Shown: positions 32,474 to 47,200 of the stretch, in pieces
Layout of the letters: every line of letters starts with the position of its first letter
Position numbering within the stretch: the first letter of the stretch is position 1
Assembly (NCBI GenBank): GCA_905250125.1
Contig: CAJNOL010000885.1
Location: forward strand, 1-64,000
Length of the DNA: 64,000 nt
Direction: 5' to 3'
Origin: Rotaria sordida
Taxonomy: Eukaryota > Rotifera > Eurotatoria > Philodinida > Philodinidae
Notes under the pieces: model-generated
Seen by the model: only the letters and a program-made list of their open reading frames with translations
What the model was told of the DNA's origin: nothing
The model's database searches: none
Position numbers and translations under genes: made by a program

Positions 32474-33194
32474 AAATATGTAGTAACATTTTATAAATCG
32501 ATGATTTTTATTGTTGAATATATCTTTTTTTTTTTAAATTTTTATTTGTTAATATCGATATGAGACAGATGTTTGATGACAGTTATTCAATAAACTTAGA
32601 CCTTGGATATGAAACTTTATATTTATTCGAGGAATTTATAAGTGAAGAGTATTTTCCAAATTATATTAAAAACATCGGAAATGTTATCAACGAAATTTCT
32701 AAAACATCCTGTTTCTATTTATAAATAAACTTGAATATTCTACATAATAACTGTATAATGAAAGATAATTTTCACATGTCATATTTTCAATTAGATTGAA
32801 TAGAGCTAGAGAAAAAGAGACTGCAGATATGTAACATTGAGAAAATTCCCTACAAGATATCCACCATTCAACAGTTAGATAATCCTTGAATAGTAGATTA
32901 GCTTATCTCTTACTTTCAAAAGACACTTAAGTCTATCATTCCATAGTACCATATCACAACATCCTACGGATATAACATTAATAAAAATAATTCTTTCATT
33001 AGTTAGAGATAAAATGTAGAAGCAGTGATTATCAATTAATTTTTATTAGTTGCTCACTGCTTCTGTTTGAAATTATATATTTATATTTTTCATCATTCGT
33101 ATTATAAGACAAACACACCCAATGAAAAGTCATAAATCAGAGAAATAAACGAAAAAAAAAAATATAAAGTTTATTTATTTGTTTTGTTCTTTGT
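32474..33194. other. convergent intergenic region
   Basis: Lies between the 3' ends of the membrane-protein gene (+) and kinesin-13 (-). AT-rich. No gene was recognised. Confidence 0.4.
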
Positions 33195-36940
<3,746 letters not shown>

Positions 36941-39008
36941 TGTTTATTCTATTTTTACTCTAAAAGTATTCATAACCCTTGAATAAATTGATGAATTCAA
37001 TCTTATATGTATATATGTATACTTTTAAAATAATTCTATTTTATTTCTTTTTACATGGGAACATCAAAGTGAACACAAAAAAAAAAGAAATAATTACATT
37101 AATTACATAAGCAATAATGGCAACAGATGAATAGATGAAAAAAAGAAGACATGCATATACTCACTAAGCATGGTACCAAAGCATTTTTCTTACAAATATT
37201 TTCTTTTTCTCTAGCCTGACGGAGTTAGTACGACAGGTTGGTTGTTCTGGCTACTTTATTACACAAACAATGTCGAACATATGACTAAGGACTGAATAAA
37301 GAAAAAAAAAGAAGTGGATAGATGCAACGTGAAAGAAATAGAGAGAAACGAGAAGGAAAAACAGACGAAAAACGAATGACGACAAATGCGCGCTTTTGCT
37401 AATGTTCAATATTTTTTTTTTCTTGTTCTCTCTCTCGCGAAGAAGGAGAATGTAATAGAAGAAGCAATAACTTGTTATTCGGCGATAGCGTGGGTGACCT
37501 TTATGCGTGTATGTATTGTGTAGAAAGAGAAAAAAAATGATTTCAATGAAAAGAAGAAGAAAACCTGAACGTAAATGAAACAAGAAAGAAATTTTGACCT
37601 TGAGAATAATACTGAAAAAGGAACGAAAAAAATCTTATTTGAATTGAACATTGAATATTCGATTGACATCGTATTTTTTTTTTTCGTGAGTACAGAGCTC
37701 CACCTAATACAGAAAGCAAGAAATATCCAATACGATATATACATTAGAAACATAAACAATCGTTCTCTTTCTGCTTCTTTTTTTTTTCTTTTCATCATTT
37801 AGCTGAATCGATTTCGACGTATAATGACTGAACACTCAAGAAAACAAAAGATCATAGAATACATTTTCATTATTCATCCCATGATAGAAATAAGTATACT
37901 AAATATAACTGTCTATTCTTAATCGATCAACATTTGCAATCTGACAGCTTCTAGTTTATGTTAACATTGATATAAAGATATTGTCACTATCAGTAATACG
38001 TGTATATGATGTCTAATAAGTATAAGAAATTAATTTGTAGAATTTTAAGGTATATTAAGATGTAGTAAAACAATCATTTTCATTTATTCAATATTTCTTA
38101 TCAAAGAGAATTTTCGATCCAAATTAGAAAATATTTGGACCTTGTGATCATTGATTATTCATCTTGTTTTATTATATATATGTACGTTCCCTTGAGAAAT
38201 TTTTTAATGTTTTAAACTGATTTGTTCTATGCTAAAAAAAGAGAACATCAATCTTTTTCAGTATATTTCTGTTTACGTTAGTTTTTTGTCGTATTAAAAG
38301 ATCCTTGTAAATCAATATGTAACTAAAGAAGATTCGAAGAATAAATTATATACTTGACATATGGTAAAAGAACAGCAAGAAGTGTATTACATTGTGCTTC
38401 TTAATCATTCTTCAAATCACTTTAATTCAATTTGAAATTCTGATTTACTGTATATTAATATTTTTTGATATTTGAATTTGCATAAAAATTCCGATTCATG
38501 TATTTATGTTTTGATTGATTATGTAGAAACAATTTTTGAAGTAAAAGTCGCAATTAATTTTAATAGTTACATTTCTAAATCCTACTTGACAATGAACAAC
38601 ACTTGAAAAACTGTTTTTTTTTCTTAATTAACAAATTATTAGTAGAATTATACATCATCCACAGACTGTAAAAGGCTGCTTTTGAGCAGAATAGTTTTTT
38701 TTTGATTACAAAGACATTCTTTTTTGTTAAATAACCAACTTGATCTTAATGAGAGATTTTAATAATAAATCATTTGTAATTCTCTAGTGTCTGATATTTG
38801 TTTTAGGATGATTCAATATAGCTCTAACCAACTAAACATTTATCGAAATCATGTTTCAGCAGAAGCATCTAGTAAAAAAAAAACAATGAACACAACTACA
38901 GAAAATACGAGTTTTTAGTAAGAAACATAGATACTTTCATCAATGAAAATACTGATCTAGCAAATGTTTACATTCATCAATAAGTATTGGCTGTCATTCT
39001 TCAAAAAA
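36941..39008. other. intergenic, nothing recognised
   Basis: Kinesin-13 upstream region, including its presumed promoter, followed by AT-rich DNA. The overlapping frames at 37251-37802 lie in purine/pyrimidine-skewed sequence and show no domain. Confidence 0.4.
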
Positions 39009-39108
39009 NNNNNNNNNNNNNNNNNNNNNNNNNNNNNNNNNNNNNNNNNNNNNNNNNNNNNNNNNNNNNNNNNNNNNNNNNNNNNNNNNNNNNNNNNNNN
39101 NNNNNNNN
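39009..39108. other. assembly gap (100 N)
   Basis: Exactly 100 N, the usual placeholder for a scaffold join of unknown length. Linkage of left and right parts depends on the scaffolding. Confidence 0.98.
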
Positions 39109-39574
39109 ATCATGTTAGTGGAAGAGCATGTATCATATATTTAAGAAATGATAAAATTAAGATCAATCCAACAAATAATGTCATATCGAAGGATTAACGA
39201 AAATCAAAAGTTAACTTATGAATCAGATTATAGTTAGACGAATATATTAAGTTATTTCATAATGATTATTTCCGAAATATCTTTTAATATATTTTTTTAA
39301 AGAGTTTCTATATTCCATTTCAATGAGGAAATTCTATCTGTTTACTTCAAGTTGCGGACTAGACTGAATAATACATTTTAATATTCTTGTAAATTGAATA
39401 CTAAAGGTGTCGTTTGTTTTCTATTTTCATTTTAATCTTGATAAAAGAATGAGACAAATTAAGATTTTATACCATTTCAATAATGCCAACATTTGACATT
39501 CAAAATTCAAAAAATAATTTCAATCATTATTTAACCATTGTTTTTTCTAAATAAACAACACATATGAACCGTTT

Positions 39575-39900
39575 CGTTTTGTAAAACATGATCTAAAAGG
39601 AGTGTTGAAGTATAGAGGTAGAAATTCAGATTTTCCTACCCATCTACAGAGGTGACAGACATACTTAGCAACACTTCTTCATCACAGATCGTGACAGAAG
39701 TTGTTGGTATACGATCACAGACCGTATATCAATAACGTCTCGTTATAGTATATGAACTAGTTTCTTATTAAATTTGTGGAAGATTAATCAAAAAAAAAAG
39801 GTGAAGAAATATGTTTCAACTTAGATAGAATAAAACAATCTCCTTATAATTATCAAAAACAACTACATAGTGTTTCACATTTTAATCCTGCAGGGATTCC
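39575..39900. mobile_element. second, decayed copy of the 8.4-kb element
   Basis: The left end GTAAAACATGATCTAAAAGG leads into GAGTGTTGAAG as in the first copy. The right end CTACATAGTGTTTCACATTTTAATCC pairs with the left end. AATCCTGCAGGGATT (about 39884-39898) is the equivalent 3' hairpin. Only degenerate traces of the internal CACAGACCGTGACAGACAG core remain (39650-39725). It ends about 13 bp before the stop codon of the uS2m gene, so it probably supplies that gene's 3' untranslated region. Confidence 0.65.
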
Positions 39901-39912
39901 GTTATTTTATTT

Positions 39913-40845
39913 TTATTGATTAAATGAATCTTTTTCTCGTCTTTTCTCTTTTCCAGCCATAATAGCTTGTTGAAATAATGTCAAATAAAATTCAATTAAT
40001 TTTGGTGTATCATCATTGCTTGGGATAGGATAAGTTATTATATTTGGATTACAATCTGTATCACACAAAGCCACAGTTGGAATCAATAATTTATTTGAAT
40101 CACTAATAGCTGGATGAAGTTGATTTGGTGGTGATAATGTATGTGTAAATATACATACATCAGGTAAACGAATATCATATCCAAAAAGTTCTTGAGTATT
40201 TGTAAATGGATAATCCCATTTTCGACAATGTGCATATTCACCACAATCACGTGCAGCACGTTCAACAAGTGGAACATGTGCTGGATAACGTGTAAGAAAT
40301 AAAATAATACCTTGACGATAAGCAATATGAGCAAGAAAATTTAATGCTGAATGCAACATTGGTAATGTTTTATCTAAATCAATAATATCAACATCCAAAC
40401 GATGACCATATATATATTGAGATATCCATGGATTACGCATTCCAGTTACATGTCCATAATGAGCACGATTTCTATTAATATATAAAATTAGGCATAAATA
40501 ATTATAATTTACTTTTTTTCTTCAAGAAAATACTATTTTTCTTTATTCATCTTTCCTATGTAAATTTCTACAAACATACCTACTTGAAAAGATCTTCAAG
40601 TGTAACCATTGAACGTACATTAAAATAATCATCATGTTGAAGAGGATCATCAACGATAGTTGGAGAATTATTTTGTTTTTTTGATGATATTAATTCTATT
40701 TAATTTATTAATAAAATAAAAACAAATATTTATTTTTGAAATTTAATTTACTATCTTCTTGAATAATTTGTCGTTGAATTGCATGTGGAAAATTTGTTCG
40801 ACTAAAACCACGTTGAAATACACGTCTAAGCATAAATGATGTCAT
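39913..40845 (-). CDS. MRPS2: mitochondrial ribosomal protein uS2m (three exons)
   Basis: Component of the small mitoribosomal subunit. Exons in transcription order: 40845-40752, 40695-40584 and 40471-39913. They join in phase to 254 residues, near the usual length. The start MTSFMLRRVFQRGF is basic and aromatic, a plausible mitochondrial targeting peptide. The uS2 core is seen in NRAHYGHVTGMRNPW, GHRLDVDIIDLDKT, ALNFLAHIAYRQGIILFL, and LLIPTVALCDTDCNPNIITY then PIPSNDDT (the conserved P-x-x-L-x-D-T-D-x-x-x-I-x-Y-x-I-P-x-N-D segment). Both introns are short. A mobile element abuts the stop codon downstream. Confidence 0.94.
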
Positions 40846-40998
40846 TATTCTATCTAAAATAAAATAATATATTTTTTTTTGTTATCATTTAAATTGAAAG
40901 GGTTCCTATAGTTTATTTGATGGAGAAAAAAAAATCGAAACAAAAACTAAATACAAATTCAGGATAGTCAATGAGAATGGAAGCAAACGACAAATCGT

Positions 40999-41804
40999 TC
41001 AATTTAAATATTTAAACGAAGGCCAATTATAACCATCGATTAATGGATCATCTGGAAATGGTAAATTTTTCTTAACACTATAGAAAGAAAAAGAATAATA
41101 ATTTTAACAAATTGAAAAAGCATTAAAACTAGGGTTTTTTTTATTACCGATGTTGATACATGTATTGATGACGAAGAATCTAATGAAAATAAAATATAAA
41201 AGTATTCATTAAAATATATATAGTAGTTCTTTACTCGTTTTTGTGCCAGTATGCATTCTTTAACATCATCTTTTTCATCTTCACACAAATATCGATGAGT
41301 ACTTGGCATCTATAAAAGAACAAATCTTTTTTTTAAAAATATTGTTAAAAGAATTGATCTTCAAAATTTTACCATATGTGTACACAAACGATATTGTTTA
41401 AATATTTTAGCACATCCCATATCACCTAAACCCATAGCCCAAGGTTCAAGAGCCATATTAAATGGTGAATAATAAACACCAACAGTTGGCGATGGTTCAA
41501 CAATTTTAGTATGATACCATCGTCTATGCCAACGAACAAATGGATTAATACGTTCTACTGGTTGAATATCTTTATTATAAACAAGTTTTTGCTCTTGTTC
41601 CTCTTCTTGTTGACTACGAATAGCTGCTTCTGCTTCAGGTGAACCAGATTTTGGCATATATCGACCAGAATCTGTATGATGACCAATAATACGCATTAAT
41701 GCAGGCATTTGAGCGACATATGGACGTGTTGGATAAGATAGATTAGCAGACAGAAGAGGAGTTTTTGACTCACTCTTTGCATCTGTTTTCGTATCTTCGA
41801 CCAT
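40999..41804 (-). CDS. NDUFS5-like: twin-CX9C protein, NDUFS5-like complex I subunit
   Basis: Exons in transcription order: 41804-41373, 41309-41235, 41179-41148 and 41077-40999. Phases agree, giving 205 residues from the ATG at 41804. Near residues 133-165 two CX9C pairs occur: CAKIFKQYRLC, then CEDEKDDVKEC followed by ILAQKRILR. The second pair and following basic stretch resemble NDUFS5, an accessory subunit of respiratory complex I imported to the intermembrane space through disulfide relay. The end FPDDPLIDGY also recalls the C-terminus of insect NDUFS5. The N-terminal 130 residues are longer than in NDUFS5 and unrecognised. An upstream microexon at about 41921-41897 (frame HDESDLQD) could splice in phase onto IFVDMVED just before the chosen ATG, so the true start may lie further upstream. 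Another CX9C protein is possible. Confidence 0.6.
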
Positions 41805-41929
41805 ATCAACAAATATCTATAAAGAATAGAGAAAAAAAAATCATATTTATATAGTTCATATAAAGTTTTTGATAATAAAAAAAATTCATTTACATCTTGT
41901 AGATCACTTTCATCATGTCTATAATTAAA

Positions 41930-42513
41930 ATCATATTTTTATAAGATTTATTTAAAAAAGCTTTCAAATATGAAATAAATGAAATTTTGGAGATAGACAT
42001 TATTACAAACAAAAAAAATCAATTGTTTTTATCGTTTTCATATAATTTAAACTAACTGAGTAGACACATCTTCACTTAGTGCAGTTCTTTTTTTTTTAAT
42101 ATAAATATTGAATTAAATGTTGAATTCGTTGACAATTGACTTTTCAGCAAATATTTAAGTGATGTATTTAGTAAAAGAATTGTATTGACTAGCAACGGAT
42201 GGTGATAATGGCATCCTTCTGAGAACTAGATTCCTTCGAATATGTACAGAAAAGATAAATTCGATAAACCACTCCAGGAATCAAATAAGCATAATTTTGA
42301 ATGGATAGTATAAATAACCAATAAGAAGACACGACAGAGGACACTGCATACTATGTTACTCTTTTTCTATTATCTTATTTGTTCTTTATAAGACTGGACA
42401 ACTTATTATACTGTGTGCGTGCATTTGATTTAATATGGTTGCGATATTGTGATTAAAGCAATAAATCTTCTTTTCTTTTGTTATTTTTCTGTTTACATTT
42501 TTAATTTTTCCCA
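41930..42513. other. divergent intergenic region
   Basis: Separates the NDUFS5-like gene (-) and the calcium sensor gene (+) and should hold both promoters. No further gene was recognised. Confidence 0.35.
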
Positions 42514-43314
42514 ATGGGAAATAAACCTCCTGGAAAACTTCGACAAACTGATTTAGATTATTTTCGTCATATGACGTGGTTTAGTGATGTAGAAATTCGT
42601 ATGTAAAAAGCAAAAGTTGTTTTTCATGAATTAACTATAAGAGTTTTGTTTTTTTATTTTTACATTTCATAGAAGAATGGTATAAATGTTTTCATAAAGA
42701 TTGTCCAAGTGGACAATTAACATCTGATGAATTTCAAAAAATTTATGCACAAATTTTTCCTGCTGGTGATTCTTCAGCTTTTGCTAAACATGTTTTTCGG
42801 CGTTTTGATGCTGATCGTAATCAACAAATATCATTTCGAGAATTTCTTACTGCATTAAGTATTACATCTAAAGGAGATTTAGAAGAAAAACTTAATTGGG
42901 CATTCGGTCTTTATGATACAAATGGAGATGGATTTATAACAAAAGATGAAATGCTTGAAATTATTACTGTAACTTAAAACAAGAAACAAGAATTGAAATC
43001 TAGTTTAATATTCATTTTTAGGCAATCTATCAAATGGTTGGTTCAGTTATTAAAATGCCTGAAGATGAATCAACACCTGAGAAAAGAACTAATAAAGTGA
43101 AAATTATTTTGCTTAAGAAAAGCAAATTCCTTTGAAATTTTCTTTCAGATTTTTAATATATTTGATAGTGATCATGATGGAAAGTTAACACGTGAAGAAT
43201 TTATTCGAGGTAATATTTATTTTCTTTATATTATAATCAAAATCTTTCAATTTATTTATAGGTGCTAAATCAGATCCGTCTATTATTCGTTTATTACAAT
43301 GTGATCCAACATAA
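42514..43314 (+). CDS. neuronal calcium sensor, hippocalcin/neurocalcin-like (five exons)
   Basis: Small EF-hand calcium switch of neurons and sensory cells. Exons 42514-42598, 42673-42968, 43022-43096, 43149-43209 and 43262-43314 join to 189 residues, the size typical of the family. MGNK at the start offers Gly2 for myristoylation. The first EF-hand is degenerate with CPSG in the loop, as in all NCS proteins. The second, [12 protein letters not shown], is weakly acidic, whereas the third ([12 protein letters not shown]) and fourth ([12 protein letters not shown]) look fully calcium-competent. The stretch [11 protein letters not shown] and the ending [19 protein letters not shown] are characteristic of the hippocalcin/neurocalcin branch rather than of frequenin. 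In EF2, Gly at loop position 6 is Gln, so binding there may be weak. Tail-to-tail with the ubiquitin-like gene. Confidence 0.93.
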
Positions 43315-43511
43315 AGTCTAACTATTGTGCTAATTTCTTCATTAGAGAATGCTTTATTATCTACGATTCATCTACACAAATAAGATATTTTTTGATATTA
43401 TATCTATTAGATATTGTCTTCCATATTTTTTTTTCTAATTTGTATTCCACACGAGCATAAAAGAAGTTTGAAAATTATTTTCTGTTCAAATAAAAATAAC
43501 TATTCAATTGG

Positions 43512-43826
43512 TCAAAGTAATCCGCGTTTGCCAACTAATTTAATTAAATTTCCTGAAAAAATTCCATATTTTGAAAGAGGACGATCATAAGATGATGGAT
43601 GCCGATGATGAAGCCGTTGACCACGATAATAAACTAATTGATGATCAATTGAAATACGATATATATGTTGTAATATTTTAGCTAAATCACCACATGTTGG
43701 CTCTTTTTCAGTTTTTAAAAGAATATCTTGAACATCACCACCAAATTGGACTTGTAATTTTGTATAAATATGTTCACCTGATGATCTTGCGGAAGGTAAA
43801 GGAGTTCGTGAAGATTGGTTACTCAT
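43512..43826 (-). CDS. small ubiquitin-like domain protein
   Basis: A single coding exon of 104 residues. After a Ser-rich N-terminus (about 20 residues) comes one ubiquitin-like domain: a first strand HIYTKLQVQFGG, a helix with GDLAKILQHIY, then HQLVYYRGQRL where ubiquitin-like proteins have the QxLIFxGKxL strand, and a final NLIKLVGKRG strand. No C-terminal Gly-Gly follows, so conjugation is unlikely; a BAG1-like N-terminal domain is the nearest resemblance, but no BAG domain is present. The ATG at 43826 was chosen over one upstream because TTATAATTTAG just before it looks like a 3' splice site of an untranslated exon. Function not known. Confidence 0.7.
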   Translation of the reverse strand: MSNQSSRTPLPSARSSGEHIYTKLQVQFGGDVQDILLKTEKEPTCGDLAKILQHIYRISIDHQLVYYRGQRLHHRHPSSYDRPLSKYGIFSGNLIKLVGKRGLL

Positions 43827-44234
43827 TGTAATGATTTCTAAATTATAATAATATTGATAATTAGATTTATACAAAAAAAAAAAAAGTTATTTTCAGTTAC
43901 TTATTTCTATTCAAGTTCACTAACTTACCACAACACTGTCGTTTTTAAACTTGACTACCAATCGTAAAAGTTGTTGTATGTTTTCTTTGCTTTTTTTCTT
44001 GATAGTTGTTTTTATAATAAACCAATTTTTTTTTTCAATCAGTTTTTCATTTATTCTTCATCAACTCGGTCTTTTTTTTTGCTATTCACTTACAAACACA
44101 CACTGTTTCAATAGTCGAGAGAATAAAGAACAAAACATACGTTCAAGAGAAAAAAAAAACAATCACTCATATACATAAAATAGAAAAACCAAAAAATAAA
44201 GTGAAAATTATGTAATTTATTTAGTTTGATTGTT
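43827..44234. other. intergenic
   Basis: Between the starts of the ubiquitin-like gene and the 3' end of the filamin-repeat gene. No gene was recognised; the + frame at 43951-44178 is T-rich and without domain. Confidence 0.35.
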
Positions 44235-47200
44235 TTATTCGACTAGCACAAGGTAAGGACTTCCAGGTACATGTTCCATATTTACTCCATAAAGAATTGT
44301 TAATAGATATTGACCACGTGTTCGTACTCGATAAGATACTTTATAGATAAAACCAGGAGAATGTGGCATTACACGTTTGACAACAAGACGTTCACAAGGT
44401 CCAAGAGGAGAATAAAGACCAACTAAAAGTATACCAGGACCTAAAGATAATTACCAATTAATAATAAATATTTTTTTTCTTTATTTTTAAAATTTATTCA
44501 TTTAAAACCTGATTGACTAGCATCAATTTTAAATGTTGCTTTTCGTCGTTTTTTAGCTTCATATAGACCAGTTCCAAAAACACAAATTTGTGAAGCATCA
44601 CCTGTCATTGATGAACGAAGATTATCAAGATCGATATGACTATTAGCATGATTTAATTTCGATTGAATAGGTACTAATGCATCGCAACTAATTGTTCGAT
44701 TTTCTTTAAATTTATCTAAAATAATATTTTTCTAAAAGAAAATTCTCGTTAAAAAATTCAACAAACCATAAACATGACAAATAAATGGACTTCCTTGAAT
44801 ATGTTTTCCATTATTTTTAGCTGTTATTAAATATTTTCCACTTCGAATTGGTTTATAATGAAACTAAAATAAAAATTTATTAAATTTCAAATGAATTTTA
44901 TATGATAAAGTACTTACTTCATAACCATATTCAGTTTCATTAGCATCAAGAAAAACAGTTGATGGTCCATTAATACCGACAGAAAAATTTCCTGTACTCG
45001 ATGATGAATCATATGGTGATTTTGATACAAAAAATTGGCTTAATTCTCCTAAAAAAAAGTATAAGCAAAAACTCATGTGTCGATTCTTTTTTGTTTTTCC
45101 GTTCTTTTATTTATTCACCATTACACGATAGAACAGAAAAAAAAAATAGAGCGCTACGAGTAGGATTCGAACCTACGCGGGAAGATCCCATTGGATTTCT
45201 AGTCCAACGCCTTAACCACTCGGCCATCGCAGCTATGCTTACCAGTGTACGCATGAAATAGTTCTTCTTTACTGTTAACTATTGATTTCATAGAAGAACA
45301 TGGTCGTACAGTTAATCGACAAGGATTATCGATAATGGGAATATGATTAAATTTTACATTAAGCCAATGATTACCACATGTATTTGGTATAAAAAAAATT
45401 TCATAACATTCTAAATTAATAAAAAATAAAAATAAAAAAAAATTGTATTAAATTATTTTTTTTTATTAAAAAACTAGATTTTCTGTATATTAAATTACAG
45501 ATGTAACTAACGAAATTCTATCCAAAAAAAATTCGGATTATAATTAACAGATAAACCGAAAATAGCTAATTTATTTAGTTCAGTTCACATCTCTAATTGT
45601 AAAAAAACATTTTGATCCATCATTCCATATCATTAGCTTAAAATCACTCACTTTCCGGAATTTCTAGCGAACAGTTCATCAGAAAATTTTGAAATTTTCA
45701 GAGCAGATAAATCTTAACAAGTAGAACAAAAGTTGTCATAGACTCAACGTTCCAGGATGCTATCTTCTATGAGATACTTGGATTACAATGACAAAAAATG
45801 GTTTCAATTTTCGCCTCCATTTTTCTCAAGATACTATATTTGATCAAACTGAAAATTTTTTTACAAGTATTAGACACTGTTTGAAGTATATATCTTTTTT
45901 GGTTTCTTTTTATTTTTTGTTCTTTGAAAAAGAAGGCCAAAATATTGAAGGCACCCTAAAAAAAAAGAGCATGTTTTTTTGAATAGAGCTTTTTTTGTAA
46001 GAATTACCACAAATCAGCAGAAAAATAGTTTTTGCAAAAAAGAAAGAAACATCGATATCAAACACTGTATAGTATACGTGAAAAAAGTTTTAGCTCGATC
46101 GGACATAGTAGACCAAAGAAATGGAAGCGTTTCTGTGCTTTTTTCTTTCATGGTAAAATTGATTTGAGAAAAGCACGAAACAATGTACTCTTTTCGCTAT
46201 TTCCGTTACGTAAATTTGATGTTTTTTTACGTTTAAAGACAATCTTTAGATTCAAAAATGTATTCGGTAGATGGATACTATTTCTGACTATATCATGGCC
46301 ATAAAAGCCAAAAATAAAAATATTGGATCACAAAAAAGGGGAATACTCTTAAACTTCATATTTTACGAACAAAAGACATCTGTCTCTATTGAAACCAGTT
46401 GGTGCTAGAGAAAAAAAAATTTCTCTTTTGTTGTTCTTCCTTTTGAAAGACATTCACTCTAACCTGATTTAGTTGATTTATGCACTGTTATCGGTAAATT
46501 AATATTTCCTTGTGGTGCTTGTATATAAGCTTGAAAGACACTACATGGTGTCTCTGGACGAACATTGACTATACATGAAGTATTAACCTAATATATCAAA
46601 GATAAGTTTAGATTTTGAAATAAAATCAAAATCATACGTAAAATTCGATAGGTTCAATAATTGTACGCATTGGAATGTTAGCAGGTGGAACAATTTGTTC
46701 TTGAGATGATTGAGCATGTAATGATAGATGATAAGGTGAACCATCAATATGTGTACCATTATATGTTAATGATATATGATATTTACCTGGATATACGAGA
46801 TAATTGTTTTTTTTCCTGCAAATTGTGTTTTTACTTACCAGATGATTGGCATTTGTAATAAACTCGATAAATTTCTGTATCAATAACTTCAATTTGTATA
46901 TCAGCTTTGGATGGACCATCAATTGCAATAACAAGTTTTTGTAATTCAGCATCAGGTGCATTTAAATCAAAATGACCTTCAATTTAAAATAATGATTTTT
47001 TTTTAACAAAAAAATAAAAAGAGAAAATATACGAACAATGATCATTAACGAAACCATCTTTGAGACCAGGACCACTGGCTCGAATATTTGGTCGTTTTTT
47101 GGTACTGATTATTGGATTATCATTGAGAAATTCAGGTGGAGGTGGAGGAAATAGTTCATTACTATGTTGATTTTGTGAACGAGATCGTTTAAATGGAGAA

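Noticed and set aside
37251-37802. Phe/Arg-rich overlapping frames upstream of kinesin-13
   Set aside because: They result from local purine/pyrimidine skew, occur on both strands at once, and show no domain.
38964-39197. 77-codon frame containing X residues
   Set aside because: It is created by reading through the 100-N assembly gap.
45001-45261. 86-codon + strand frame
   Set aside because: It is antisense to filamin-gene exons and reads through the tRNA gene.
45420-46460. inverted-repeat element in the filamin-gene intron
   Set aside because: Searched by eye for mirrored blocks like those in the other long introns; none held up.
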